A stretch of 64,000 bases of DNA from Mycobacterium sp. 1164966.3 (GTDB taxonomy: Bacteria; Actinomycetota; Actinomycetes; Mycobacteriales; Mycobacteriaceae). The position numbers and the translations under genes are program-made. Location: positions 1 to 64,000 of the forward strand of contig NZ_LZSG01000044.1 of the NCBI RefSeq assembly GCF_001665395.1, in the 5' to 3' direction. The notes beneath the pieces were generated by a model. The model had not been told where the DNA came from, did not search any database, and saw nothing but the letters and a program-made list of their open reading frames with translations. Below, one piece after another: positions 45,359 through 58,069 of this stretch (within the stretch, counting starts at the first letter, position 1; every line of letters starts with the position of its first letter).

Positions 45359-46723
45359 ATGACGAAGCGTGTATCGGAACGATACGAAAGGAATTTCGGA
45401 ACCCTGCGAAAGCAAGAGGTGCTTGCGCGACGTCTGCTGGCGGCCGGTGTCGTGGTCGTGCTCGTGATCGGGCTCGGCGGCTGCGGCAACACCGACGCGT
45501 GGGTGGACGCGGCACCCGCGCAGGGCTGGTCCGCTCAGTACGGCGATGCCGCCAACAGCAGCTATACCTCCACGAACGGCGCGACCAGGCTGGCATTGCG
45601 CTGGACGCGCTCGGTCAAGGGCAGCTTGGCTGCCGGGCCGGCGCTGAGCGCGCGCGGTTATCTGGCGCTCAACGCGCAGACGCCGGCCGGATGTTCGCTG
45701 ATGGAGTGGGAGAACAACGAGAACGGCCGGCAACGCTGGTGTGTCCGGCTGGTCCAGGGCGGCGGCGTGGGCGGGCCGTTGTTCGACGGATTCGACAACC
45801 TGTACGTCGGTCAGCCGGGAGCGATGGACTCTTTTCCGCCGACCCAATGGACCCGCTGGCGCCAGCCGGTGATCGGGATGCCGTCCACCCCGAGATTTCT
45901 GGCGGGCGGTCGACTGCTCGTCACTACGCACCTGGGACAGGTGCTCGTCTTCGACTCCCACCGCGGTGTCTCGGTCGGCCCGCCGCTGGATCTGGTGGAC
46001 GGTGTCGACCCCACCGACGCCACCCGCGGATTGGCCGACTGCGTGCCGGCGAAGCAGGGCTGCCCGGTCGCGGCCGCTCCCGCGTTCTCCGCGGCGAGCG
46101 GGACGGTGGTGCTTGGTGTCTGGCAGCCGGGCGCGTTGGGCGCGGGGCTGGTAGGGCTGAAGTACCACCCGGGACAGACACCATTGCTGACTCGGGAATG
46201 GACCAGCGACGCCGTCACCGCCGGGGTTCTGGCCAGCCCCGTGTTGTCCGCCGACGGGTCAACCGTCTACGTCAACGGCCGCGACCAGCGGCTGTGGGCA
46301 TTCCGCGCCGCAGACGGGAAAACCAAGTGGTCGGTGCCGCTGGGGTTTCTGACGCAGACGCCGCCGGCGGTCACGCCGAACGGTCTCGTCGTGTCCGGCG
46401 GCGGCCCGGACACGCGGCTGGTGGCGTTCCGGGACGCCGGAGACCACGCCGATCCGGCCTGGCGCCGCGACGACGTCACTCCGCTCTCCACGTCGAGCCT
46501 GGCCGGAAGCGACGCCGGTTATGCGGTGGTCAGCGGGCCACCGCGAGACAACGCGCCGGGAATGTCGTTGCTGGTGTTCGATCCGGCCAACGGCCACACC
46601 GTCAATAGCTATCCGCTGCCGTCGGCCACCGGATATCCCGTGGGGGTTTCGGTGGCCAAGGATCGCGCGGTGGTGACCGCCACCAGCGACGGCCAGGTCT
46701 ACAGCTTCGCGCCGGCGGCCTAG
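45359..46723 (+). CDS. PQQ-like beta-propeller lipoprotein (Rv3035 type)
   Basis: 454 residues from ATG 45359. A hydrophobic run (AGVVVVLVIGLGGC) ends in a lipobox LGGC at about Cys41, suggesting export and lipidation; GTG 45419 would give a more typical signal-peptide length. Mature part: repeated WTRSVKGSL, WTSDAVTAGVLASPVLSADG, TVYVNGRDQRLWAFRAADG blades of the PQQ-binding-like propeller family (BamB-like). Binding partner unknown. Ends at a palindromic terminator. Confidence 0.82.
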   Translation: MTKRVSERYERNFGTLRKQEVLARRLLAAGVVVVLVIGLGGCGNTDAWVDAAPAQGWSAQYGDAANSSYTSTNGATRLALRWTRSVKGSLAAGPALSARGYLALNAQTPAGCSLMEWENNENGRQRWCVRLVQGGGVGGPLFDGFDNLYVGQPGAMDSFPPTQWTRWRQPVIGMPSTPRFLAGGRLLVTTHLGQVLVFDSHRGVSVGPPLDLVDGVDPTDATRGLADCVPAKQGCPVAAAPAFSAASGTVVLGVWQPGALGAGLVGLKYHPGQTPLLTREWTSDAVTAGVLASPVLSADGSTVYVNGRDQRLWAFRAADGKTKWSVPLGFLTQTPPAVTPNGLVVSGGGPDTRLVAFRDAGDHADPAWRRDDVTPLSTSSLAGSDAGYAVVSGPPRDNAPGMSLLVFDPANGHTVNSYPLPSATGYPVGVSVAKDRAVVTATSDGQVYSFAPAA

Positions 46724-46733
46724 TGCCGAGCAG

Positions 46734-46777
46734 ACGCAAAATCCCGTCAAAACAGTCAATTTCGGGGGATTTTGCGT
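46734..46777. terminator. Palindrome between convergent genes
   Basis: ACGCAAAATCCC (46734-46745) and GGGATTTTGCGT (46766-46777) pair perfectly. It lies between the propeller gene and the convergent secreted-protein gene and could terminate both. Same family as 15-62 and 63098-63155. Confidence 0.65.
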
Positions 46778-46833
46778 TCCCCCGCAAGCGGGTGGGCCCA
46801 CACCGCAGGTAGGGGAGTGCCCCCAGCTCGCCG

Positions 46834-47517
46834 TTAAATCGCGAGCGGCGGGATGGAGCTGCGCGGCACCTGGGCCTGGGTCGCGCCGGCGAACGACGGC
46901 AACAGCTCGCCCGGCGAGAAGTAGAAGATCAGCGCGTCGTCGGTGATGGCGAAGTTCTGGTAGTGCGACGAGTCCAGGCCCGACGACGGCGATATCGCGG
47001 CGCCCAGCGCGTTCTCGTGCTCCAGCTCGCGCTGGACGATCGGGAAGATACTTTCCAGTGGGGCGGTGCCGGGAGCGAACAGCGTGTCGAATGTGATCGG
47101 CTGCTTGGTCCCCAGGTGGTAGTTGAACGCCTTGAACCAAGTGGACGGCCGCGTCCCACCCAGATCCTGGAAGAACTTGAGCACCACGCTGCGAGTGTTG
47201 TGCGGGGGTTGCCCGGCGCTGTGCTCCTCGCTGGTGGCGTCCATCTGGTAGGGGTGATCACGCGCCCCGGACCCCTCCGCGACGTTGACGAACCCGTCGC
47301 GGTTCTGCGTGATGTAGTCGGTCAGCGCCTGCTCGTCGGGATAGTCCGTCGGGAACGTCATGTTGAGCGTGTACGTCGGGCCGGACGCATGCAGACGGCA
47401 GGTCTGAGCGGCCACGATGGTGCCGCCCAAGCCGGTGCACGACGGCGGCTCAGCCGCAGCCGGACACGCGGTCCAGACCGCGAAAGCCAGCAGCGCGGCC
47501 GCTGTTGAATAACGCAT
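46834..47517 (-). CDS. Secreted protein, DUF3298/RsiV-like (Rv3036c, TB22.2 type)
   Basis: 227-residue precursor; signal peptide MRYSTAAALLAFAVWTACPA ending before AAEPPSC. The mature domain carries VVLKFFQDLGGTRPSTWFKA, YHLGTKQPITFDTLFAPG and ITDDALIFYFSPGELLPS, the DUF3298 pattern. Secreted antigen in M. tuberculosis; molecular function unknown. Final residues SSIPPLAI. Confidence 0.87.
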   Translation of the reverse strand: MRYSTAAALLAFAVWTACPAAAEPPSCTGLGGTIVAAQTCRLHASGPTYTLNMTFPTDYPDEQALTDYITQNRDGFVNVAEGSGARDHPYQMDATSEEHSAGQPPHNTRSVVLKFFQDLGGTRPSTWFKAFNYHLGTKQPITFDTLFAPGTAPLESIFPIVQRELEHENALGAAISPSSGLDSSHYQNFAITDDALIFYFSPGELLPSFAGATQAQVPRSSIPPLAI

Positions 47518-47580
47518 TGTCGAGTTGTCCTCGCAGACTCGAGGGGTGCCTGGAAGAGATTGCCGTCAGCTTACCGGTCG

Positions 47581-48771
47581 CTACCGCGAGGGTAGGCAGA
47601 CGAAGACGGTCGCGTGACTTGCCGGCCCTGAACCTATGCGGGTGATCACCGCGGACAGCTGCCGGTCGCCCCGCAGCCGCAGCCGCCGCCGCAGCGCGTC
47701 GGGGTCCACCTGCACACCGCGGACCAGGATTTCGAGTGCACCACAGTCCAGCGCTGTCAGTGCCTGCCGCAGCCGGCGCTCGTCGAACGCCAGCTCTTCG
47801 AGCACCTTGAAGCCCCGCACCCCCGGCGGCAGCCGGTCTCCGGACAGGTAGGCGATGTCGGGGTCGAGCTGCCACAGCCCGTGCCGCGCGCCGTAGTGGC
47901 GGACCAGACCCGCGCGCACCACAGCGCCGTCGGGGTCGACGATCCATCGCCCGGCGGGCCGCACCGGGCAGTCGTCCGGCTCGGCGTCGGTGATCTGCTC
48001 GTCGCTGTCCAGGATGCTGGCCCGGCGGTGCACACCAGGCGCGGCCAGCCCCGCTGACCACAGGCACGCCTCGCGGACCGAACCGCGAAACGACGTCACC
48101 TCGATTTCCCCGTCGAATCCCAGCCGCTTCAGGTGCTCGAAATCGATTCCGGGGGAACACTTTACGACCAGGTCCCGTCCGCGGTTGCGGTCCATCAACT
48201 CCCCCAGGCCAGGCTGATAGTCGTCGGGGTTGAAATGCCGCCGCCCGCCGCTGCGACGCGCGGGGTCGACGACAACGACCGCGTCGCGGGTCACCGGGGC
48301 CAGTGCGTCGGCGCGCAACAGGTTGGCCGCGGGACCCAGGTTGTGCCGTGCCATCGCCAGCCGCACCGGATCGATATCGCTGCCCACGGCTTGAGTTCCC
48401 GCGGCGAGCAGCGCCGCCAGTTCGGTGCCGACGGAACAGGTGGAGTCGTGCACCGGACCACCGTGTCGGGCCAGGCGGGCGGCCCGGTGCCGGGCTACCG
48501 GCGCAGCCGTGGCTTGCTGCAGCGCCTCGTCGGTGAACAGCCATTTGGACATGTCATACGTTGGCCCCAGCTCAGCCAGTTTGAATACCGCGCGGCGGCG
48601 CAGCAGCGTCGTCTCCACCAGCACCGGCGCCCGTTCGCCGAACCGGGCTCGCGCCGCGGCGGTATCGGCTAGACGGGTGGACTCCGTCAGCGAGAGTTCA
48701 GCGACCGCTTGCAGAGCCGCGGCACCCGATTCGGACCGCAGGTATCTGACGTCCTCCGTGCTGAATTTGAT
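47581..48771 (-). CDS. SAM-dependent methyltransferase (Rv3037c type), probable ATC start
   Basis: SAM-binding core CSVGTELAALLAAGTQAVGS with VVVVDPARRSGGRRHF, and a C-terminal THUMP-like part (VRGVQVDPDALRRRLRLRGD). The first ATG/GTG/TTG is GTG 48624 (347 aa), but the frame stays open upstream and reads like protein (IKFSTEDVRYLRSESGAAAL and LADTAAARARFGERA). An AGGAGGAG (48786-48779) lies exactly seven bases before an ATC at 48771. I therefore place the start at ATC, giving 396 residues. Implicated with MGLP methylation in M. tuberculosis by clustering. Confidence 0.75.
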   Translation of the reverse strand: MKFSTEDVRYLRSESGAAALQAVAELSLTESTRLADTAAARARFGERAPVLVETTLLRRRAVFKLAELGPTYDMSKWLFTDEALQQATAAPVARHRAARLARHGGPVHDSTCSVGTELAALLAAGTQAVGSDIDPVRLAMARHNLGPAANLLRADALAPVTRDAVVVVDPARRSGGRRHFNPDDYQPGLGELMDRNRGRDLVVKCSPGIDFEHLKRLGFDGEIEVTSFRGSVREACLWSAGLAAPGVHRRASILDSDEQITDAEPDDCPVRPAGRWIVDPDGAVVRAGLVRHYGARHGLWQLDPDIAYLSGDRLPPGVRGFKVLEELAFDERRLRQALTALDCGALEILVRGVQVDPDALRRRLRLRGDRQLSAVITRIGSGPASHATVFVCLPSR

Positions 48772-48841
48772 TGCCCGGCTCCTCCTCGGGCCGCTGGACG
48801 GCCCGCATCGTCGCCGTGCTGAACCGCGTCGGGGCTCCGGC

Positions 48842-49816
48842 TCAAGACGGCTTGACCCCGGTGATCATCACGTTGTAGAACCAGCCTTTCGGCACCAGGC
48901 GACGCCATACGTTGGAGTCCATCCAGCTCAGCGTCTTCCAGCTGGTGAAGGCGAACTTCGCCCACCCCCAGCCCAGCTTGCCCGGCGGCACCGTCGACTC
49001 GAAGGTGCGCAAGGGCCATCCCAGCATGGCGGCGGTGAACTCTTCGGTGGCGGTGTCGACCTGGACGGCACCGGCATTGGTCGCCATCGTTTCCAGGTCT
49101 TTGGGATCAAAGGTGTGCAGGTCGACGACCCACTCGAGGGCCGCCGCACGAGAGTTCTCGTCGATCTCGGCCTGTGGACGGCGCCAGGCGCCCAGCCCGG
49201 GCAGCTTTACCGCGCGGATGGTGACATTCCACGTCAGATCCGCGAGCGCACGAGCGTATCCATTGCCGACGTTGGTGGGCTCGCCGGCGAAGACGAACCG
49301 GCCGCCAGGCTTCAGCACGCGCAGCACCTCACGCAGCGACAGTTCGACGTCGGGAATGTGGTGCAGCACCGCGTGCCCCACCACCAGGTCGAAGGTGTTG
49401 TCGTCGTACGGGATGCCCTCGGCGTCGGCAACCCTGCCGTCGATGTCCAGACCGAGCGATTGCCCGTTGCGGGTCGCGACCTTGACCATTCCGGGTGCGA
49501 GATCGGTGACCGAGCCGCGCCGCGCCACCCCGGCCTGAATCAAGTTGAGCAGGAAGAACCCACTCCCGCAGCCCAGTTCCAGGGCCCGGTCGTAGGGCAG
49601 CTCACGGGTGACCTCATCAGGCACGACGGCGTCGAAGCAGTGGCGAGCGTATTCGACACACCGCTGGTCGTACGAGATGGACCACTTCTCGTCATAGCTC
49701 TCGGCTTCCCAGTCGTGGTAGAGCACCTGGGCCAGCTTGCTGTCGTGCCGTGCGGCTTCCACTTGCTCCGCGGTGGCATGCGGGTTGGGCGCCGCGTCGG
49801 TCGAACTCGTCGTCAT
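48842..49816 (-). CDS. SAM-dependent methyltransferase (Rv3038c type)
   Basis: 324 residues. Motif I RALELGCGSGFFLLNLIQAG, post-I VTDLAPGMVKVATRNG, motif II FDLVVGHAVLHHIPDVELSL, motif III VLKPGGRFVFAGEPT. The C-terminal part (LGWGWAKFAFTSWKTLSWMD) is specific to this mycobacterial group. Probable small-molecule or glycolipid O-methyltransferase; substrate not readable. Confidence 0.88.
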   Translation of the reverse strand: MTTSSTDAAPNPHATAEQVEAARHDSKLAQVLYHDWEAESYDEKWSISYDQRCVEYARHCFDAVVPDEVTRELPYDRALELGCGSGFFLLNLIQAGVARRGSVTDLAPGMVKVATRNGQSLGLDIDGRVADAEGIPYDDNTFDLVVGHAVLHHIPDVELSLREVLRVLKPGGRFVFAGEPTNVGNGYARALADLTWNVTIRAVKLPGLGAWRRPQAEIDENSRAAALEWVVDLHTFDPKDLETMATNAGAVQVDTATEEFTAAMLGWPLRTFESTVPPGKLGWGWAKFAFTSWKTLSWMDSNVWRRLVPKGWFYNVMITGVKPS

Positions 49817-49852
49817 GAATGGCTAGCCTAACCGCCGGTCCGTCCGGTCCCG

Positions 49853-50593
49853 TCAGCCGCCGTCCTGACCAGCGGCGAACACCTCGACATAGCGGTCGCG
49901 TTCGGCCGCTAGGCGCTCGGCGGGCGCTAGCTCCCAGAGGGCATTGATCCCGGCCTTGGCGGCGGCCAGCGCGTGCGGGGGTCCGTCCAGGAAGCGGCGC
50001 GCCCAGGCCGCGGCGCCGTCGTACACGTCGTCGGGAGCCACCATCTCGTCGATCAGGCCGAACGCCATGGCCTCCTTGGCGTCGAAGAAGCGTCCGCTGA
50101 ACACCAGCTCCTTGGCCCGGCTGTCGCCGGTAGCGCGGGTCAAACGGGCCATCCCGTCACCACCGGGAACCAGGCCGGCCAGGATCTCGGTGGCGCCGAA
50201 CTTCACGTTGTCGCCGCTCACCCGCCAGTCGGCGGCCAGCGCCAGCGTCAGGCCAGCGCCCAGTGCGTATCCGGTGATCGCGGCGACCGTCGGTTTCGGC
50301 ATCGTCGCGACGGCGTGGATGGCCGCGCGCCGGACCCGGTCGGCGGTGCCGGCCTCCGCGGGGCTCAGCGTCCGCAGTTCTGCCATGTCATCGCCGGCCG
50401 AGAAAATCTCGTGGCCGCCGAACAGGATCACCGCGGCCACGTCGTCGCGCCGGCCCAATTCGTCTGCCGCAGCGGCAATTTCGCGGTAGACCTGACGGGT
50501 CATGGCGTTGGTGGGCGGCCGCGACAGCAGCAGCATCGCCAGACCGGCGTCCTGTGAGCCGTCACTGACCACGACGCTGACGAACTCGCTCAC
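49853..50593 (-). CDS. echA17: Enoyl-CoA hydratase/isomerase family (EchA17 type)
   Basis: Crotonase fold, 246 residues from GTG 50593 ([12 protein letters not shown]). Oxyanion-hole motifs [10 protein letters not shown] and [20 protein letters not shown] are visible; [20 protein letters not shown] occupies the catalytic-Glu region but lacks the usual second Glu, so isomerase or another crotonase chemistry is possible. GTG overlaps the Nudix stop. The frame is open to 50962, inside the upstream gene. Confidence 0.88.
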   Translation of the reverse strand: MSEFVSVVVSDGSQDAGLAMLLLSRPPTNAMTRQVYREIAAAADELGRRDDVAAVILFGGHEIFSAGDDMAELRTLSPAEAGTADRVRRAAIHAVATMPKPTVAAITGYALGAGLTLALAADWRVSGDNVKFGATEILAGLVPGGDGMARLTRATGDSRAKELVFSGRFFDAKEAMAFGLIDEMVAPDDVYDGAAAWARRFLDGPPHALAAAKAGINALWELAPAERLAAERDRYVEVFAAGQDGG

Positions 50594-51420
50594 AGCGGCC
50601 ACCCCATGGTTCCGCCTTTCTTGCGGGCGGCGTGGTAGCGGTCGGAGTCGAAGAACTCGAAAATCCAGTTGTCGCCTTGGATTTCCAGATGCGGTTGCAC
50701 CGCGACGATCTGACGCTCCACGGCCAGGATGTCGGCGACGGTGCGGCCGGCCAGCGAATCGAGCTGCGTCCAAGTCGGCGGCAGCAGGAAGTTGCGGCCG
50801 GCTTCGAAGTCCGCGATGGCGGCCTGCGGCGACATCCATTCGGCACGGTCGGATTCGGTGTTCTCGCCGTCGGCACGCTGGCCTTCGGGCAGCGCTCCAA
50901 CGAAGAAATAGGTGTCGTAGCGACGCGTCAGCTCGGCCTCCGGGGTGACCCAATTCGCCCACGGCCGCAACAGATCCGAGCGCAGCACCAGGTTTTCCCG
51001 ACGCAGGAAGTCCGCGAAGGACAGCGATCGATCGGCCAGCGCCTGCCGGGAATCGCGATAGATCGAGGCATCACGCACGATTCCTGCCGGATCGTTGGCC
51101 GGCCCGGCGAACAGCACCCCGGACTCCTCGAACGTCTCCCGGGCCGCGGCGCAGACCAGCGCCTCGGCCAGGTCGGGTTCGATGCCGAAACGCTGCGCCC
51201 ACCAGTCCGGCGGCGGTCCGGCCCACGCGATATCGGCGTTGCGGTCGCGGTCGTCGACGCCACCGCCGGGAAACACCATCACCCCGGCGGCGAACTCCAT
51301 CGCGGAATGTCGGCGCATCAGGAACACGCTGACGCCTGCTGCGGCATCCGGCTCGGCGTCGCGGACGAGCATCACCGTCGCGGCTGGTCGTGGCGTGAGT
51401 GGCGTCTGGGTTGCGTTCAT
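50590..51420 (-). CDS. Nudix hydrolase (Rv3040c type)
   Basis: 276 residues. [17 protein letters not shown], then the Nudix box around [20 protein letters not shown] (REx2EExG). The long form with C-terminal WPL resembles NUDT19-like CoA/nucleotide pyrophosphohydrolases. Coupled with both neighbours by four-base overlaps. Confidence 0.88.
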   Translation of the reverse strand: MNATQTPLTPRPAATVMLVRDAEPDAAAGVSVFLMRRHSAMEFAAGVMVFPGGGVDDRDRNADIAWAGPPPDWWAQRFGIEPDLAEALVCAAARETFEESGVLFAGPANDPAGIVRDASIYRDSRQALADRSLSFADFLRRENLVLRSDLLRPWANWVTPEAELTRRYDTYFFVGALPEGQRADGENTESDRAEWMSPQAAIADFEAGRNFLLPPTWTQLDSLAGRTVADILAVERQIVAVQPHLEIQGDNWIFEFFDSDRYHAARKKGGTMGWPL

Positions 51421-52259
51421 GACGGCCTCCGGTGGGCTGCGCGGGTGCGGACCCGCCTGGCGAAATAGCGTCCGTCGACGACGTCCAGGGCGATCGACTG
51501 ACCGAAGGCGATGGACAGGTTTTGGGCGGTCAGCACTTCGGGCAGTAAACCCGCGGCCACCACCTTTGCCTCCGAGAGCAGCATGCAGTGGCTGAAGCCG
51601 GGCGGCACCTCCTCCACATGGTGGGTGACCAGCACCAGCGCCGGCGCGTCGGGGTCGGCGGCCAGGTCGGTCAAACGCGCCACCAGCTCTTCGCGCCCGC
51701 CGAGGTCCAGCCCGGCCGCGGGCTCGTCGAGCAGCAGCAACTCGGGGTCGGTCATCAGCGCCCGGGCGATCAGCACCCGTTTGCGCTCGCCTTCCGACAG
51801 CGTGCCGTAGGTACGGTCAGCCAGGTGCTCGGCGCCCAGGCTCTCCAGCATGTCGACCGCGCGGCGGTAGTCGACATCCTCGTAGCGCTCCCGCCACCGG
51901 CCCAGCACCGCGTAGCCGGCTGACACGACCAGGTCGCGGACCAGCTCGTTGTCGGGCACCCGTTGCGCCAGCGCCGACGAGCTCAGCCCGATCCGCGCGC
52001 GCAGTTCGGAGACGTCGACGCGGCCGAGCCGCTCGCCGAGCACGTAGGCCGCTCCCGACGACGGGTGTTCGGTGGCCGCGGCGATGCGCAGCAGCGACGT
52101 CTTACCTGCCCCGTTGGGACCGATGATCACCCAGCGCTCGTCGAGCTCGACGGTCCAATCGACGGGACCGACCAGAACACGGCCACCGCGGCGCAGCGAA
52201 ACGCCTCTGAAATCGATCAGCAGATCCGGGTTGACGGTTTCGAGGCCGGTTTCGGGCAC
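51417..52259 (-). CDS. ABC transporter ATP-binding protein (Rv3041c type)
   Basis: 280 residues from GTG 52259. Walker A GPNGAGKTS, signature LSEGERKRVLIARALM, Walker B LLLLDEPAAGLDLGG, switch His in LVTHHVEEVPPG. No permease is encoded nearby, and the sequence resembles YlmA/ModF-type stand-alone ATPases. First gene of the coupled abc-nudix-echA17 operon. Confidence 0.9.
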   Translation of the reverse strand: MPETGLETVNPDLLIDFRGVSLRRGGRVLVGPVDWTVELDERWVIIGPNGAGKTSLLRIAAATEHPSSGAAYVLGERLGRVDVSELRARIGLSSSALAQRVPDNELVRDLVVSAGYAVLGRWRERYEDVDYRRAVDMLESLGAEHLADRTYGTLSEGERKRVLIARALMTDPELLLLDEPAAGLDLGGREELVARLTDLAADPDAPALVLVTHHVEEVPPGFSHCMLLSEAKVVAAGLLPEVLTAQNLSIAFGQSIALDVVDGRYFARRVRTRAAHRRPS

Positions 52260-52310
52260 CCGATCATCGTGCCGTATGCCCGGCGAACAGACGCAAGCCC
52301 CCATCCGTAA

Positions 52311-52374
52311 CCGCGAGCGTGCGCATATGCACGGGATTTCGCCGTCTTTGGCGTACATTTGCGCACCCTCGCGG
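52311..52374. repeat. Dispersed inverted repeat, copy 2
   Basis: CCGCGAGCGTGCGC (52311-52324) pairs with GCGCACCCTCGCGG (52361-52374) with one mismatch. Sibling of 21565-21626. It lies in the 130-bp gap between serB2 and the ABC gene, possibly terminating serB2 or structuring the leader. Confidence 0.7.
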
Positions 52375-52389
52375 CAGGGAAGGTGCGCG

Positions 52390-55431
<3,042 letters not shown>

Positions 55432-55594
55432 CTAAAAGCCAAGAGGCCCCAAAAAACCAACACTGCCCAGAATCTTAGCCTTCGATGGGGTCAGTGGAAG
55501 GTTTGGTCCTACAAACTGTCGTAATCCCTTCTGACGTGCGTTCGGCCCGTTTCGGCGGAGGGGGCCGGGGCGAGCGGATGTTACCGTCGGACCC

Positions 55595-56689
55595 GTGCGT
55601 TTCGGCCGGATGCGACTCATGTCAGCAGCCTCGGTAGCCGCGGCGGCGGCGATTCTGACGTGCAGCGCGTGCGGGTCCGATCACCCTCCCAAGCCGTCGC
55701 GGTCAGTGCCTACCCCGACGACCCAGATCGCGGGGGCCGGCGTGCTGGGTAACGATCGCAAGTCCGACGAATCGTGCGCGCACGATGCCGCCGCCCCGGA
55801 CCCGGGACCGCCGACCCGTCCGGCCCACAATGCCGAGGGCGTCACACCCGACGTCGTGCAGGTGCCGTCCGACCCGCAGCGCATCGTGGTGCTTTCCGGC
55901 GACCAGCTCGACGCGCTGTGCGTGCTGGGTCTGCAGTCGCGGGTCGTCGGCGCGGCGCTGCCGGACGGCTCGTCCGGTCAGCCGTCCTACTTGGGCAACG
56001 CGGTGCACGGGCTGCCCGGCGTGGGGACCCGCGGCTCCCCCGACCTGAACGCCATCAAGGCCGCCCACCCCGATCTGATCCTCGGCTCGCAGGGCTTGAC
56101 GCCGAAGTTGTATCCGCAGCTGGCGGCGATCGCTCCCACGGTGTTCACCGGGGCACCGGGCGCAGGCTGGCAGGACAACCTGCGCGGTGTCGGTGCGGCC
56201 ACCGCGCGCGGCGCCGCAGTCGACGGGCTGATCGCCGGCTTCTCCCGACGGGCCAGCGAGGTCGGGTCCAAGCATGACGCGGCGCACTTCCAGGCCTCGA
56301 TCGTCGAGCTGACCGACAACACCATGCGCGTGTACGGGTCCAAAAACTTTCCGGCCAGCGTGCTTGTCGCGGTCGGGGTGGACCGGCCCGCGTCACAGCG
56401 GTTCACCGACAAGGCCTTCATCGAATTCGGCACCACCGACGCCGACCTGGCCAGGTCGCCGGATTGGTCGGCCGCCGACGCCGACATCATCTATGTGTCC
56501 TGCACGTCATCTGCAGTGGCGGAGCATGCCGCGACCATCTTCGACAGCGACCCGTGGCGCAAGCTCTCCGCCTATCGCGACAACCGGGTCTTCGTCGTCA
56601 ACGACGAAATCTGGCAGACCGGCCAGGGTTTGATTGCCGCGCGCGGCATTGTCGACGACCTGCGCTGGGTCAACGCGCCGATCAATTAG
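55595..56689 (+). CDS. fecB: Iron-siderophore/heme-binding lipoprotein
   Basis: 364-residue precursor; signal ending ILTCSACGSD with lipobox Cys at about 27. Periplasmic-binding fold: PQRIVVLSGDQLDALCVLGL, HPDLILGSQGLTPKLYPQLA, NRVFVVNDEIWQTGQGLIAA. M. tuberculosis FecB binds carboxymycobactin and heme in the envelope. GTG 55595; ATG 55610 also possible. Divergent from ctaD. Confidence 0.9.
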   Translation: MRFGRMRLMSAASVAAAAAILTCSACGSDHPPKPSRSVPTPTTQIAGAGVLGNDRKSDESCAHDAAAPDPGPPTRPAHNAEGVTPDVVQVPSDPQRIVVLSGDQLDALCVLGLQSRVVGAALPDGSSGQPSYLGNAVHGLPGVGTRGSPDLNAIKAAHPDLILGSQGLTPKLYPQLAAIAPTVFTGAPGAGWQDNLRGVGAATARGAAVDGLIAGFSRRASEVGSKHDAAHFQASIVELTDNTMRVYGSKNFPASVLVAVGVDRPASQRFTDKAFIEFGTTDADLARSPDWSAADADIIYVSCTSSAVAEHAATIFDSDPWRKLSAYRDNRVFVVNDEIWQTGQGLIAARGIVDDLRWVNAPIN

Positions 56690-56725
56690 GCGAGCCCCGA
56701 TCGGCCGACGCTGGCTTGGCACAAC

Positions 56726-56925
56726 GTGGAACGCGCCCTGGTGGCCTTAACCAGCGAGGGCAAGTCCCGGTCCGAGGCGGCCCGTGCCGCAATTCTGGAG
56801 GCAGAGCGCGCACATCGACGGGCTCGATTGCGGAAGAGGCCGAAGCGCTGCGCGACGACCCCGACGACGTGGCCGCCTCAGGCCTTGGCCCCAGCGACTT
56901 CCGGTGGGCTGCTCTTCCGGCCGAA
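56726..56925 (+). pseudogene. Frameshifted antitoxin-like remnant
   Basis: From GTG 56726 the frame reads VERALVALTSEGKSRSEAAR followed by AAILEAERAHRRARLR. About 56830 the frame must shift to continue as AEEAEALRDDPDDVAAS. The two halves together look like a short RHH/VapB- or MazE-type antitoxin (helix with RSEAxRAAILEAER, then ALRDDPDD). No intact toxin follows. Probably a decayed toxin-antitoxin gene between fecB and adhC. Confidence 0.5.
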
Positions 56926-57028
56926 CGTCATAAGCTGGCCGTCGGGCCCTACCTGGCCGGTTGGAAAAACAACTTTAACCTAACTAAACTTTTTGAGGAC
57001 TCCCCAAGACAAAGACAAGAAGGCTGTT

Positions 57029-58069
57029 ATGAGCACTGTTTCCGCATACGCCGCAACCTCGCCCACCGCGCCGTTGACGAAAACCACGATCGACCGCCGC
57101 GACCCGGGTCCGCACGACGTCGCGATCGACATCGAGTTCGCCGGCATCTGCCACTCCGACATCCACACCGTCAAAGCCGAGTGGGGCAAACCCAACTACC
57201 CTGTCGTCCCCGGCCACGAGATCGCCGGTGTAGTGACGGCCGTGGGCTCTGCGGTCACCAAACACAAGGTGGGTGACCACGTCGGCGTGGGCTGCATGGT
57301 GAACTCCTGCGGCCAATGCCGCAGCTGCAAGGCGGGACTAGAACAGTACTGCAAGCCGGGCGCGACGTTCACCTACAACTCCATCGACAAGGACGGCACC
57401 CCGACGCAGGGTGGCTACAGCCAGGCGATCGTCGTCGACGAGAACTTCGTGGTGCGAATCCCCGATTCGCTGCCGCTGGACGCCGCGGCACCTCTGCTAT
57501 GCGCGGGTATCACGCTGTTCTCGCCGCTGCGGCATTGGAAGGCGGGGCCCGACACCCGGCTGGCCATCATCGGCCTGGGCGGGCTCGGTCACATGGGCGT
57601 CAAGCTGGGCGCCGCGATGGGCGCCGAGGTGACGGTGCTGTCCCAGTCACTGAAGAAGATGGAAGACGGATTGCGTTTGGGCGCAAGCAATTACTACGCG
57701 ACGGCCGACCCGGACACCTTCCGCAAACTGCGCGGCAGCTTCGACCTGATCCTGAACACCGTGTCGGCGAACCTGGATCTGGGCGCCTACCTGAACCTGC
57801 TCGACGTCGACGGCTCCCTCGTCGAGCTGGGCATCCCCGAACACCCGATGCCGGTACCGGCATTCGCGCTGGCGCTGGCGCGGCGCAGCCTGTCCGGGTC
57901 CAACATCGGCGGTATCGCCGAAACCCAGGAGATGCTGAACTTCTGTGCCGAACACGGCGTGACGCCCGAAATCGAGGTCATCACACCGGATTACATCAAC
58001 GAGGCCTACGAACGGGTGCTGGCCAGCGACGTGCGCTACCGCTTCGTCATCGACATCTCAAAGGTGTGA
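57029..58069 (+). CDS. adhC: Zinc-dependent alcohol dehydrogenase (CAD-like, NADP type)
   Basis: 346 residues from ATG 57029 after AGAAGG; start [20 protein letters not shown]. Catalytic zinc Cys in GICHSDIH and GHE in PGHEIAG; structural zinc [15 protein letters not shown]; Rossmann [15 protein letters not shown]; Ser-Gln-Ser after the second strand (LSQSLKK) favours NADP. Likely aldehyde reductase/cinnamyl-alcohol dehydrogenase type. Its 3' end overlaps the convergent DUF3349 gene by 12 bp. Confidence 0.94.
   Translation: MSTVSAYAATSPTAPLTKTTIDRRDPGPHDVAIDIEFAGICHSDIHTVKAEWGKPNYPVVPGHEIAGVVTAVGSAVTKHKVGDHVGVGCMVNSCGQCRSCKAGLEQYCKPGATFTYNSIDKDGTPTQGGYSQAIVVDENFVVRIPDSLPLDAAAPLLCAGITLFSPLRHWKAGPDTRLAIIGLGGLGHMGVKLGAAMGAEVTVLSQSLKKMEDGLRLGASNYYATADPDTFRKLRGSFDLILNTVSANLDLGAYLNLLDVDGSLVELGIPEHPMPVPAFALALARRSLSGSNIGGIAETQEMLNFCAEHGVTPEIEVITPDYINEAYERVLASDVRYRFVIDISKV

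Noticed and set aside
56977-56999. TAACCTAACTAAAC before adhC as another island motif
   Set aside because: AT-rich and superficially similar, but lacks CTTAACT and lies 13 kb outside the island.
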